From Symbiodinium sp. CCMP2592 (taxonomy: Eukaryota > Sar > Dinophyceae > Suessiales > Symbiodiniaceae): a stretch of 64,000 nucleotides of DNA. Position 1 is the stretch's first letter; the number at the start of each line of letters is the position of its first letter. Positions 1-18,849 of the stretch are shown here, one piece after another. Position numbers and translations under genes: made by a program. The stretch spans positions 248,001 through 312,000 of the forward strand of contig CAJNDT010006182.1 in NCBI GenBank assembly GCA_905221615.1, written 5' to 3'. The notes under the pieces were generated by a model that made no database searches, was not told where the DNA came from, and worked only from the letters and a program-made list of their open reading frames with translations.

Positions 1-870
1 TATGACTGCTATATGACCCGGGAGTTCGTCAAATCTTCAGACGTCTTGGCAACGACCTACTTCTCTGCCCATGTCTCATGTCTCAAGAGCATCCGGTTCT
101 GCGGTCTTTGGACATCTCCTGCTCCGGCACTATGCTTGGAGATCCAGATCTAGTTGCGATACACATCGTATCTTCGGTCTCCTGGCACCACCTGAAGCTT
201 CTGCCCAGCACCTCTACATCTGAGCTCCTACTCCCTACCATCGGTTTATTCGAAGAGCTGCCAATACGCCAGATGCGGAAGCGCATGCGGGACTACCTGC
301 GCGTGAGGTCTCTGCCCTCAGATTTCGTGTCATTCATGTTTGGAAGCGGGGCCTCAACATGTTCTCCATGCGAGGACAGCTCTGTTGTCAGCCTGTGAGC
401 CCAAAGACCCAAAGAGCCAGGTGGAGCCTCATCGGAGTGAGCTTTATCCTCGGAGGACAGGGCTTTGCTTCAGTAGGCTTTGCTGGCTGCATCGCACATG
501 GGCACATGGTCTGCTTCGGCTCGCAGTCGGGACGTACATGGAACAGGACTGGTTCTGGCATACATCGTGACGGCGGGCCTGCCGAAATTGAAGGGTCTGT
601 GAGGGTGTGAGGTTGTAAGGTGTATGAAGGAACTGGCACTGGCTGGAAATGCCGATCTCGGATACCGACGACTCTGTGCAACGTCTTGCCAAACATTGGC
701 ATGTTTGGTGAATTTAGAGATCTTTCAATCGTTTCAGTGTGTTGTTGTGTGTGCCGATAGTCTGTGTGAGTGCCATATTGCACACATGACCGAGCGCTCG
801 TTGCACGTCCGGACGTATTCACCTGCATGGAAGTTCCATAGCACTTTCAACACAGCCATAGAGCAAGGCA
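1..870. other. left flank without a recognisable gene
   Basis: No part of this stretch resembles the calmodulin repeat unit, so the array really begins to its right. Short open frames exist on both strands (for example 78-398 on the plus strand), but none has a recognisable domain, a signal peptide or a convincing splice context. I see no repeat or RNA gene here. Confidence 0.5.
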
Positions 871-954
871 CACGTCTGCGTCCGCTGCTTTGGCTTAGCT
901 TCAGCTCGAGAGGTTCGCAGGTCCTAGCAGTCGCCGCATTCTCAATAGCTCGCC

Positions 955-1942
<988 letters not shown>

Positions 1943-2309
1943 GGCATCGAACCGGATGCCACGTGCATGTACAGATCACAGGCCGTCACTGACCTGGGCC
2001 TGTGACGCAATTTCCAGCTCGAAGCTGTATCATGGATCGCTACTTCGCACCTGAGAAAAAGCGGCAGCAGCGGTGGTGACACGAAAGTCTGAGCAGATTG
2101 TTGAGGGAGTCGGCCGGGCTAGTGAGCAGTATTTGTTTTCATGCGAGCCGAATAGGCAGCGTGAACATCTGTACTGGGCAAGAAACTCTTAGTTGGTAGT
2201 CCCAGGCCAAACGAAGCTGGACCGAGGCGTGCGTTTCCGCTGCTTTGGCTTAGCTTCAGCTCGAGAGGTTCGCAGGTCCTAGCAGTCACCGCATTCTCAA
2301 TAGCTCGCC
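1943..2309 (+). promoter_or_regulatory. calmodulin intergenic spacer: polyadenylation motif and trans-splice leader
   Basis: This is the spacer between copies 1 and 2, and equivalent spacers separate the other copies. About 115 nt after the stop there is AAAAAG (2056-2061). AAAAG/C is the motif reported near poly(A) sites of dinoflagellate tandem genes. The last 90 nt before the next ATG contain several AG dinucleotides after pyrimidine-rich runs (ending CTTAG, CTTCAG, CGCAG, CCTAG), any of which could be the spliced-leader acceptor. TTCGCAGGTC begins 41 nt before the ATG in every copy except copies 4 and 5, where one base differs. No TATA box is evident, as expected in dinoflagellates. Confidence 0.5.
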
Positions 2310-3298
<989 letters not shown>

Positions 3299-3665
3299 GG
3301 CATCGAACCAGATGCCGCGTGCATGCACAGATCACTGGCCGTCACTGACCTGGGCCTGTGACGCAATTTCCAGCTCGAAGCTGTATCATGGATCGCTACT
3401 TCGCACCTGAGAAAAAGCGGCAGCAGCGGTGGTGACACGAAAGTCTGAGCAGATTGTTGAGGGAGTCGGCCGGGCTAGCGAGCAGTATTTGTTTTCATGC
3501 GAGCCGAATAGGCAGCGTGAACATCTGTGCTGGGCAAGAAACTCTTAGTTGGTAGTCCCAGGCCAAACGAAGCTGGACCGAGGCGTGCGTTTCCGCTGCT
3601 TTGGCTTAGCTTCAGCTCGAGAGGTTCGCAGGTCCTAGTTGTCGCCGCATTCTCAATAGCTCGCC

Positions 3666-4654
<989 letters not shown>

Positions 4655-5021
4655 GGCATCGAACCGGATGCCACCTGCATGTAAAGATCACTGGCCGTAA
4701 CTGACTCGGGCCTGTGACGCAATTCCCCGCTCGAAGCTGTATCATGGATCGCTACTTCGCACCTGAAAAAAGGCGGTAGCAGCGGTGGTGGCACGAGAGC
4801 CTGAGCAGATTGTTGAGGGAGTCGGCCGGGCTAGCGAGCAGTGTTTGTGTTCATGCGAGCCGAATAGGCAGCGTGAACATCTGTACTGGGCAAGAAACTC
4901 TTAGTTGGTAGTCCCAGGCCAAACGAAGCTGGACCGAGGCGTGCGTTTCCGCTGCTTTGGCTTAGCTTCAGCTCGAGAGGTTTGCAGGTCCTAGCAGTCG
5001 CCGCATTCTCAATAGCTCGCC

Positions 5022-6009
<988 letters not shown>

Positions 6010-6377
6010 GGCATCGAACCGGATGCCGCGTGCATGTACAGATCACAGGCCGTCACTGACCTGGGCCTGTGACGCAATTTCCAGCTCGAAGCTGTATCAT
6101 GGATCGCTACTCGCACCTGAGAAAAAGCGGCAGCAGCGGTGGTGGCACGAGAGTCTGAGCAGATGGTTGAGGGAGTCGGCCGGGCTAGCAAGCAGTGTTT
6201 GTTTTCATGCGAGCCGAATAGGCAGCGTGAACATCTGTACTGGGCAAGAAACTCTTAGTTGGTAGTCCCAGGCCAAACGAAGCTGGACCGAGGCGTGTGT
6301 TTCCGCTGCTTTGGCTTAGCTTCAGCTCGAGAGGTTTGCAGGTCCTATAGCAGTCACATCATTCTCAATAGCTCGCC

Positions 6378-7364
<987 letters not shown>

Positions 7365-7730
7365 GGCATCGAACCGGATGCCACGTGCATGTACAGATCA
7401 CAGGCCGTCACTGACTCGGGCCTGTGACGCAGTTTCACGCTCGAAGCTGTATCATGGATCGCTACTCGCACCTGAGAAAAAGCGGCAGCAGCGGTGGTGG
7501 CACGAGAGTCTGAGCAGATGGTTGAGGGAGTCGGCCGGGCTAGTAAGCAGTATTTGTTTTCATGCGAGCCGAATAGGCAGCGTGAACATCTGTACTGGGC
7601 AAGAAACTCTTAGTTGGTAGTCCCAGGCCAAACGAAGCTGGACCGAGGCGTGCGTTTCCGCTGCTTTGGCTTAGCTTCAGCTCGAGAGGTTCGCAGGTCC
7701 TAGCAGTCACCGCATTCTCAATAGCTCGCC

Positions 7731-8704
<974 letters not shown>

Positions 8705-9071
8705 GGCATCGAACCGGATGCCACGTGCATGTACAGTTCACAGGCCGTCACTGACTCGGGCCTGTGATGCAATTTCCAGCTCGAAGCTGTATCATGGATC
8801 GCTACTTCGCACCTGAGAAAAAGCGGCAGCAGCGGTGGTGGCACGAGAGTCTGAGCAGATGGTTGAGGGAGTCGGCCGGGCTAGCAAGCAGTGTTTGTTT
8901 TCATGCGAGCCGAATAGGCAGCGTGAACATCTGTACTGGGCAAGAAACTCTTAGTTGGTAGTCCCAGGCCAAACCAAGCTGGACCGAGGCGTGCGTTTCC
9001 GCTGCTTTGGCTTAGCTTCAGCTCGAGAGGTTCGCAGGTCCTAGCAGTCACCGCATTCTCAATAGCTCGCC

Positions 9072-10058
<987 letters not shown>

Positions 10059-10158
10059 GGCATCGAACCGGATGCCGCGTGCATGTACAGATCACAGGCC
10101 GTCACTGACCTGGGCCTGTGACGCAATTTCCAGCTCGAAGCTGTATCATGGATCGCTA

Positions 10159-10649
10159 TCTGTACTTTGTATCTTGTGACTGTGTCGCGACTGTACGCGC
10201 TGACGAAGGCAGCGAAAAAAGATGCCAAAGTTGGCCGTGCATGCAGTTTTGTCGTTTTGACTCGGCGTGTTCCTGGTTGCCTTTACTGTGCGCCATGCTT
10301 CCGCCAGTTCTTGCTGCGAGACGCTGCCAACTTCACTGCACAGACGCCACAGCTCTTCGAGGCAGTTCTGTCTGATATGTGAGTCTACAGAACTTGTAAG
10401 TATGGGAAGCAGTTCAGGGGTTTAGGCCTTTGGGAAGTACCACTTCTTCAACTCCTTGCTCTTTTTTTTGGGGGGGTTCCTTATTATAATTGTAGTACGA
10501 ATGATAACAACAATTAGCTCTTTTGTCTTCTGCCCTAAGCCCAGGCCGGCCACAGGCTGCACGAGAAGGCGGAAATCCTCGCCCGCTTTGACTTCCCGAG
10601 CGGGCCCTGGTCGCCATACGATATTGGCACCACTCTTTGTATTCTTTGT
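10159..10649. other. right flank of array, no recognised gene
   Basis: Unique sequence follows the array edge. It has a T8/G7 homopolymer junction near 10465 and short open frames without recognisable features. A segment around 10481-10520 is weakly inverted-repeated at about 11400-11440, outside the element at 10650-11333. Confidence 0.4.
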
Positions 10650-11333
10650 ATATATGGTGCAGCGCTGCTAGGCCCCCCCTCCCCCCCCACCCCATGGTAT
10701 GCCCCCCTCCCCCTGTGGTTCCCTGTGGTGTGGGTTCCCCTGCCCCTCTCCCCTGTGGTTGTCTCCTCCGGTCCCTTGCTCAAGAGTCCGGAAGGAAAAT
10801 CATTCAAGCACGTGCCCGAGCTTACTTTGTAACGAACCCAACCGAAACTTGGCTTGGAATGACAACGGTCGATACAGTTTTCGCAAGAACATCACAAGCC
10901 AAGCGCGGTTTTCAACTAGATAAAGCAATGAACATGCGGCGCCGAAGCCCAGGTCAACAGAAGAGCAAAAGTACCACCAACAGCCACACGGGGATTAGCA
11001 CATCAACATCATTGTGCCCAACATCATCCCCATCATTCTCATCTGTGTGTCGAAGACAAGGGAAGGCGAAGGAGCCCTGTGGTTCCCTGTGTGGACTATC
11101 CTTCCCCACCCCGCCCCTGTGGTTCGCTGTCTTGTGGTTCCACGGTTGTGGGTTATCCCTCCCGCCCTCCCCCGTTTCCCAAGGCGAAAGGCGAGGCTTG
11201 GCTTGGGGGGGGAGTTACGCGGATGACGCGTGACTGTTTGATGGGACGAGAGGCATTTGGGTGGGAGGGGGGGGGCATACCATGGGGGGTGGGGGGGGGG
11301 GGGCCTGCGACGCGGCGACACGGCACCATATAT
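10650..11333. mobile_element. non-autonomous element with long GC-extreme inverted repeats
   Basis: The left arm (10650-10713) and right arm (11263-11333) are imperfect reverse complements. Each has CACCATATAT or its complement at the outside, then a GC-rich spacer, AGGCC plus a long C or G run, CATGGTATG or CATACCATG, and a second C or G run. Inside, two C-rich blocks (about 10703-10760 and 11070-11150) share CCCTGTGGTTCCCTGTG as a direct repeat. No transposase is visible and no clear target-site duplication is seen. A MITE-like insertion is a reasonable reading. A stable local foldback without mobility is the alternative. Confidence 0.45.
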
Positions 11334-14300
11334 TTGCTAGTTTTTCTTTTGCTATATACTATTCCTATGGCTATTACGATGACATACCATTGTTATTATT
11401 ATAGTTATCTATCATTGTTATCATTCTTATTGTTCTTTTGATAAGCAAGTTGAAAATACCAGTAATATTATTGTGATTGTGCATATGATTGTGATTGCTT
11501 GTTAAATACTTGTCGGTTGAATATATTAGTAATATGGATGGCATTACAACATTAATATATCTTAATCGTACTAATGGTATATTTATTGTTTATGATGTTG
11601 TGCATGTTCATGTTGCGAATATTGCTGATAGTATTGATCTACTACGTCGTCGTTCATTACGAGCAGTATTGATCTACGATGCCGTATCTCACTAAGAGGT
11701 GTTAGGACATGCTGTACTAGATTTTACTGTAGTCTATATTTTTGTATATACGTGTATACATACATGTCTGTTAGACTAGACGAGGCTGTGCTAAATATAC
11801 TGGACTATACCATAGTCTACCTACCATGCGGTACCATGCTTCAATTTAGAGAAATAGAACTTGATGTCCTATACATAGTTTGAGCCGTGTGATGGTCTCC
11901 TTTGGCGCACGGTGCCCGTGATGCAAAGCGGTTGTCTTTCAGAGCCTCGGGTTGCTGTGTCTTGATGGCTGGTTTGGAGGATATTAGCTTTTGGTGCAGT
12001 ACGGTCGGGTTGCGTTTTTGGGAGTATTGGGGTCAGTGCAGTGCATGCCTTTGACTTCGAAAATCGCACAGCCACCCATTCCGATCCCAAGCCCGAAACG
12101 CTCTGTTTGTCCCTTCCCATCAGGGGTGAGTACGAGACACCACTGCGGGAAGTCCCGAAGCTTGCGAGGCGAGCAGTGGGTTTCCTGTGGCTTGGGACTT
12201 GGGCTTTCGGGCTAAGGTTTCAGACTTTCCAGTTTATCGGGCTTCAGATATCGGGCTCCCGGGCATTTGGGCTCCGAGACAAATAGCACTAGTTATTGGC
12301 CTTATCAGTGCTGGCGACATGATCGCACGCTATTTGCAGACTTCGCGCTGGTGCATCAATGTGAGGTGGACCCATAGTTGCGCCTGCTTGAGCCGGAAGG
12401 ACCCGACAACGACTGATCAGGTCAGCACAGCATTAATGAACAAGGATCACGAGGAGGGGCGTAGGACGCGAGGAGGAGCAGCACAAGCAACTCAGCAACG
12501 AGCAGTGCAACCCTAATGCCAGCAGCAGGCGTTGCTTTCCTTGGGCAGACACCGCGGCGGAATGCACATGGCATCAATGTGAAGCAGGTGCCATGTTGCT
12601 GTGGCCTGAATCCAGGCGATTTGAGTTTTTTGGGCTGAGATTTGGAACATGGGGTTGGGGGTTTAGCATTGAGGATCCAAGGCGCAACTCTTGCGACAGT
12701 AAGGCGGGCTCAGTAGGGCATGTGTCTTTCAACTATCTTCATCTTCATAATATCTGAAAGATTAAACATCCGGTCATGTCAAGATCCTCTTTGTTTCACC
12801 AAAACAGCACTCTTCTTACTATCTTCTTACTGCTAGCAACACACTTGCGGAGCAACCCAGGCACTCAATGACTTCTGCGGGTTGTCGATTGAAATCTCAC
12901 TGGTGCTCAGGACTGATTTTTCGATCCGTATTCCCGGCAACAGCAAGCAGTCAAAATCTTTCGAGTTCCACAACCTGCGGCACAAATCTTCATCAGCTCG
13001 TCAAAGCACTATGTGAGGTCACGAAAAGGCTTGTTTCAGAGCCACGGCCTGACTGCAGACAAAACATGTGACGTCTTCGTGCACTCCGGAGCGTTGCTAC
13101 CAGAACTTGTGATCCAGTCTTGCACTGGAAAAGGGGCACACTGCTTCCCGTATGTTTCCGAGGCCTTACTGGGAAGCTCTCACAAGCACCATGGTGAGAC
13201 GGCCCAACCCAAACGGCATTGGCAAAAGACCGGGAATGTTTGTGTCAACTTTGCGACAGAACTTTGCACTGCACCGTGCCAACATTCTCATACCGCTAAA
13301 ACGAGGTACTCAAGGTGATGGATTCACAGACATAATGCCCACTCTGCAGCCCAGCACATGAAAAGTGGCTCCGAAATCGGAGACCAGCCTTTGGCTACAA
13401 TGCGTCTGATTTCAATCCTGTCACTGCTTTGCACCCTGCTCCTTGGACAATACCCCGCCTCTCACCACTCGTTCATGGACAAGACCCAGACACTGCATGA
13501 AGTTCATTTGATGATCTTCAATTGATGCGAGCTTGCGTGAATGCGGTTTGTGCCAAGTGCATGGACGAAGAGTTTTGGCCTGACTTTACCGGGTACGAGC
13601 CTAATAATCCCACTGCACTGCATGGTATCGTGGCCGAAGACGTGTGTGAACTTTAATGTCGAGCTTGCAATTCTGGACGCCTGTCCCATGCCAGAAGAGA
13701 AGACTTCTTCAACTGATGCCGAGGCTGTGCACTGTGGTTGCTATCAGTGCATATGCGGGCTGTTTCGGGTAGGTTTGGTTTAGTCGCTTGTGCAATTCGA
13801 GGCACTGCCAGTATCTACATGACTACCTGTTACAGAATGGTGCTGCTGACAATTCGTTAGTGTCGCAAGGTCTGTAGCTTCAAGCGTGGCAGCTCGACTC
13901 AACGGGTTTTTGCAACTGAGAAGGATGATCGTCGCAGAAGCATCTCTGAAGCCAAATAACATACAGCCTCTAACCGCAACACCTCAACACATGTCCTTGA
14001 TGGATTGGCAGAGCTTTGCGCATGTTGCAGCTTGCCTAACATGTGTATCGCAAAAGTATCTTTGTAAGTATGAATCATGTCATCATATGTGCAGGAATGG
14101 ATGATGTCTAAGATAGGTTTTCATCGTGTATGTGTTTGTGTCACTTTGGGTTGCAGGAGCTGGATGAGTGCACCTGCTACCACACGCAGGCTCGTGGCAC
14201 TGAGGTATTCGTGACTGCTTGAGCGATTGAAAGCTTGAGGTCTTCGCTTTTGAGAGGTTGTAGCACTCTGTAGGGAGTGCGGAGGATGAGATGAGAAAAG

Positions 14301-15239
14301 CAGGGTGATGACAGCGACAGCAGGATATATTGACAGCAGGTGTAGCATCTGACACCCAACGGTGACAGAGCTGTTGTACTTTGCACAGAACGAAGATGGA
14401 CAACGCAGGCATTGTTTGATGCAATCGATGCACATTGAAGTACAATGTCGGGGATGATGATCTCGCCAACGTGGTTCATGCTGAAGTCTTGGTACGGTAA
14501 AACAAAGCCTGCATGATAACACCATAAAAAGGTTTTAAATGGTGACAAGCAGCAATCTTCGTGCTCACCCTATAACAAACAGTACAGTAACCAAAAACAG
14601 CAAACAGATGATCGTTGTATATCGATGTCCGCATACTTACATTTCTAGCATGTATTCGAGGAACAGCAACCTTTCAACTGGTCATCAACAAGCCGTGCCT
14701 TGATGTTTCTTCTTGTGATAGTATTTCCCTGTCGCCGTTCTTGCGCGCTAGCACTTCTTGCCGGTATTCCGGATTGGTCTACTTGTAATAAAGGTGGTGT
14801 CTGTTGTCGAGGAGAGGTTTTCTACTGTGCCAGGTTTTTTTGGGCTATGCCTGTTCGTCCTGCCAGTAATCAGCAGCTTCTGCTTTTGCTCCGGTATATC
14901 GAGTTGCATGAAGTCGCGTTAGACCTTGCTCTGCGAAGCTGCACTGTATGGTATTATGTGCCATCATACAGTATCATGCTGCATGTTCACCACGTTACAT
15001 TTTGCGTCGGTGTGCGAGGTACTGCTGAACCTCATTCGTTCGTTGGCTAAGGAATCGACAGTGCAGGTAGCAATATTTTTTAAATTAAGTATGGATACCA
15101 AGAAGAAGCATTTCATTAATAATTAGCCGTACGAGCAGGAATCTCTTGGCTGCAACGGCTCTGCCGCACGCCTCTTCGGTCCAAATGCTTCGAAGGCCCA
15201 GCCTGGCGGCCGTTCAGCTAAGAACTTGGGATCTGGCTG
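11334..15239. other. intergenic region with AT-rich island
   Basis: Positions about 11334-11870 are strongly AT-rich compared with the rest of the window. They hold alternating TATA/GTATAC words and a direct repeat of GTATTGATCTAC (near 11630 and 11669). From 12190 to 12290 and 12610 to 12670 there are G/T-rich degenerate telomere-like tracts. The remainder has only short open frames with no recognisable domains. Confidence 0.4.
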
Positions 15240-15488
15240 CTATGCTTCTACTTCTACCTCTACTCTTACTCCTACTTCTACTTCTACTACTACTCCTACT
15301 CTTACTACTACTGCTACTACTACTCCTACTCTTACTACTACTGCTACTACTCCTACTACTGCTGCTACTACTACTATAGTAGTACTAGTACTAGTACTAG
15401 TACTAGTACTAGTACTAGTACTAGTACTAGTACTAGTACTAGTACTAGTACTAGTACTAGTACTACTAGTAGTACTACCACAACTACG

Positions 15489-15540
<52 letters not shown>

Positions 15541-15554
15541 TTACTACGACTACA

Positions 15555-15598
<44 letters not shown>

Positions 15599-15722
15599 GA
15601 CTACGACTACGAGTACGACTACGACTACGACTACGACTACGACTACGACTACGACTACGACTACGACTACTACGACTACTACGACTACTACTACTACTAC
15701 TACTACTACTACAACTACAAGC
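15240..15722. repeat. compound CTA / CTAGTA / CTACGA microsatellite
   Basis: About 480 bp of phase-related short repeats: degenerate CTA-rich triplets, then an uninterrupted run of the self-complementary hexamer ACTAGT (about 15380-15465), then (CTA)n blocks, then (CTACGA)n from about 15598 to 15665, then more CTA. Long Leu, Thr/Tyr or Ser/Arg open frames across it are consequences of the repeat and are not genes. Confidence 0.95.
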
Positions 15723-18700
15723 TGCTGCCGCTGCTGTTGTTTTGCTGTCGCCGACGACGACCAGCACTATCGCTGTTACCCTGCCGCCGCGGTTACAACT
15801 ACGAGTGCCGGTGCCAGTACAGCAACTAGCCTATGCCCCTGCTGCTGTTGCTGCGTCTACCATTCACTACTTATGATGAGGATGTTGTAACGAGCAATAA
15901 ATATCTAGAGAGGATTTTTGCTTATGGAAGTGAGGAGCCACAAAGTTTGCCATAGAATCTTAATCACGCAGGTAGACCGGCGGGTGGTAGGGTTGCTAGT
16001 CAGGTAGGCGGAATGTAGGTAACAGGCAACAGATCGAACGACCAGTGCCTTTCGGTCCTGACGTTCGCTCGTTAACTATAGGGTACAGGTGAGTATGCAG
16101 AACAGGATGAATGGATATATCAGTAACAGTGAATTGCAGATTCGCAGACATGAAACTGTTCAGCAGAACAGTGTCATCATCTGCAATGGCTACTATTGGT
16201 AGAGGTCTGATGCTGGCTGTTGATGATTTTGAACAAAGGTGGTCTGGGACATCGCACATGGAACGAACGCCATTTTTTTGCAGGTGCAAGCCCTTCTTCA
16301 ACAAGGGATCTTCTGGAGTTGGGTAGGCGACAGGCCGGGCCGCTTTCGGCATGACTTGAGGTGGGCAATCTGGCACGCCTCGACAGAGCTGCTTGCCGCC
16401 GATGGTAGCATGAGCAGCAGGAAGTTTAACAAAATGCAAGTAAACATATCAAGATTGGACGGACAGCATCAGTTGACTAAGAAACAAACTGATCCGAGAC
16501 GGAGCCTTGAAAGAACCGCCTGCCATCGTCTGCGTGAGCTTCCAAAACGTGCACCCCCAACACCGTCGATCAAGAATCGGCAGGCTGGGACGTAACTTCT
16601 CGGAGGATGCCACGGCCGTGCAGAGATCTTTTCTGGAGTTGGAGGCCCCGAGAGTCCTTTCTCGGATTCCTGGATTCCCAAGAGCCCACGAGCATCAGTG
16701 CATTCAAACAGTGGAGGCTTTCGGCGGCGGAAGTTCAGGGCTTGACGTTTGATGCTCAACGTGCATGTTGCATCATGTCATACCACTGGATGCAGCTGCC
16801 CGGTTTCCAATGAGGCGGTTGCCGTTTTCGTTTCATGCTTTGGGTGGAGCACCAGGATGCAGTGGCAGCATGCATAGTTCTAGCTGGAATGTGGTGGTGT
16901 TGTGCACATGAAGCCCCCCTCACAGAAATCTAGACTCGGTTCTTGACGTGCACATGCAATTTCGGCCAAACGATTTCATGCTGTGGACAAGGAGCATGGG
17001 ACACGAACGCGGAAGGAACCGTGCTGTGACTTGCAGTCTGTCCTAAAGCCGAATGTTGATCAGCATTATCTGCATCAGTAACATCTACGACTACGACGAC
17101 CCCTGAAACCACCACTGCCACTGCGACGTCGACCACGACTGCGACCACAACGGCTAGAATGATTGCTTTTGCTCCATTGACCGTTGCTGCTGCTGCTGCT
17201 GCCGCTGCCACGGCTGCTAAGCCCTTTCCCCAGTCTTGGCGGAGGTGTGGTTGACTGGAGGTCTACAGCTCGATGCTGGGTTGCACAGCGAGGTCGGCGG
17301 CGTGCGGACCTCGGAGCGTTCAGGTGTTGGCTCGAGGGTGGCAACCCATCTTCGGGTGTCGTGTGCTTACGGATCTACTGTGCCCTCCGGAGTCTTTAGA
17401 ACCTAACGACAAGACATTGCTACCGATGGCTGTTGAGTTGTATCCAGATGACGACTATGCATACCGGATGACCATCGCCAGCTAAGTCCGCTTCGCTTCG
17501 CAGGCTTCCACTGTAGTTGGGACCCACAGGCCCACAATCCTACACCTTGAATGTGCAGGTCTAAACCGGATGCTAAGACGTTCCGACGAGCACACCAGTC
17601 ATTCTCCTTCGTCGGTTGCGTGGTCGGCAGAACGTTACTAGTACGTAACGTAGAGGAAATCAGAATAAACGGACTTCCATAGAACAGCCGCCGAGCGGAG
17701 GCTGCCTGGGATTCGGCTTGCCTGCAAGTGCTCTGCTACTGCGGCGGCTTGCAGTGCAGGCCGCGGCTCTTCTGTCGATTTGGGAGGATTCTTGCAGCTG
17801 GCTAGACTTCTGCAAGCTCGAAAGAAGGGCGGAACGAACACATATGAAAACCAATATCTCAACCTCAGATCGGCCAGGGGATATATCTTCTGTCGCGGAA
17901 CTGAAGCCCGAAGTCTCTAACTTTGCTCACTGGGGCAGTCTCGGGCCTGGTCCGTATGCCCTGAAGCGAAGCTCCATTGGAGCACTTTGGGCTCCGAAGT
18001 GTTTTGATTGCCCTACCGCCAGGTCGACTTGGGGCTCTCTGCTGGGAACTCTGGCCGGGCACCCAGTTCGGTTCCAAGGGCTCAGTGCTTCTCACTCTTG
18101 CGCTTCCCTCCCCCTCTCTCTCTCTCTCCCCCGCTCTCTCTCGCCAGGTCTGTACGTGGACTTAAACGGGCGCCGACCGATAAACAGTTCCATACATAGA
18201 GAAGCCAGTATCCGTGAGCGCCTGCTTGTGTGTTGGCTTGCTTGTGTCCATACAGCAAAACTGCGCGCGCACATACACATGATATATGTCCAGCAGTGTG
18301 AGGTACTGCAATGTACCTGTAAGTGTAGATGCACATGTAACTGTAGCCGTAATGCAGTGAAATGGAGTGGCTGTGCGGCGCAGTGCCTTGTAATTTAGTA
18401 TAATGTAGCGTAATGTAGCGTAATGTAACGTAATGCACAAAGGTAGCACAATGTCAGGTAGCATATTTTAGTGTAATCCCATGTAGCAAAAACGTAGAAG
18501 CTCCAAGCTCGACAATCCGACCGTGGGTCTCGTTCCACCGACAAGAATGGGCAGGTACCCTCTGACCTGAGAAGCCTAACAGCTCTGCATGCCAAATCCT
18601 CGTTCCGCCTACCTTCTTGACCTCCTGTTCACGAAGCAAGCCTCGTCTCAGGCCATGGGAAATCTGAACATCACTGCACCATCATCGGCTGCTGAGCCAG

Positions 18701-18729
18701 ACTCCCAGAGCGTGTGAGTTTGCAAGTAG
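15723..18729. other. intergenic, no supported gene
   Basis: Short open frames occur on both strands without recognisable domains or paired splice sites. Around 18404-18440 there is a small tandem run of the 10-mer TAATGTAGCG. A C/T-rich run precedes it near 18100-18150. Confidence 0.4.
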
Positions 18730-18807
18730 GAGGACGACGACGAAGACGACGATGACGACGAAGATGACGAATACGAGGAGGACGACTCATACCACCACCA
18801 CCACCAC

Positions 18808-18849
<42 letters not shown>
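18730..18849. repeat. GAC/GAT-rich, ACC and CCG trinucleotide repeats
   Basis: Adjacent blocks: GACGAC/GATGAC-type triplets, (ACC)n at 18791-18809 and (CCG)n at 18810-18849. Reading frames through it give acidic, Thr or Ala runs and should not be taken as coding. Confidence 0.9.

Noticed and set aside
881..900. CCGCTGCTTTGGCTTAG upstream of calmodulin as a relict dinoflagellate spliced leader
   Set aside because: Only CCG and TTTGGCT match the leader. These genes keep five introns, so they are not recycled cDNAs, the usual source of relict leaders.
13067..13096. DVFVH motif suggesting a cold-shock domain
   Set aside because: Only five residues fit. The RNA-binding motifs expected upstream are missing.
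15226..15876. Leu-rich, Ser/Arg-rich and Thr-rich open frames
   Set aside because: They are translations of triplet microsatellites and have no independent support.
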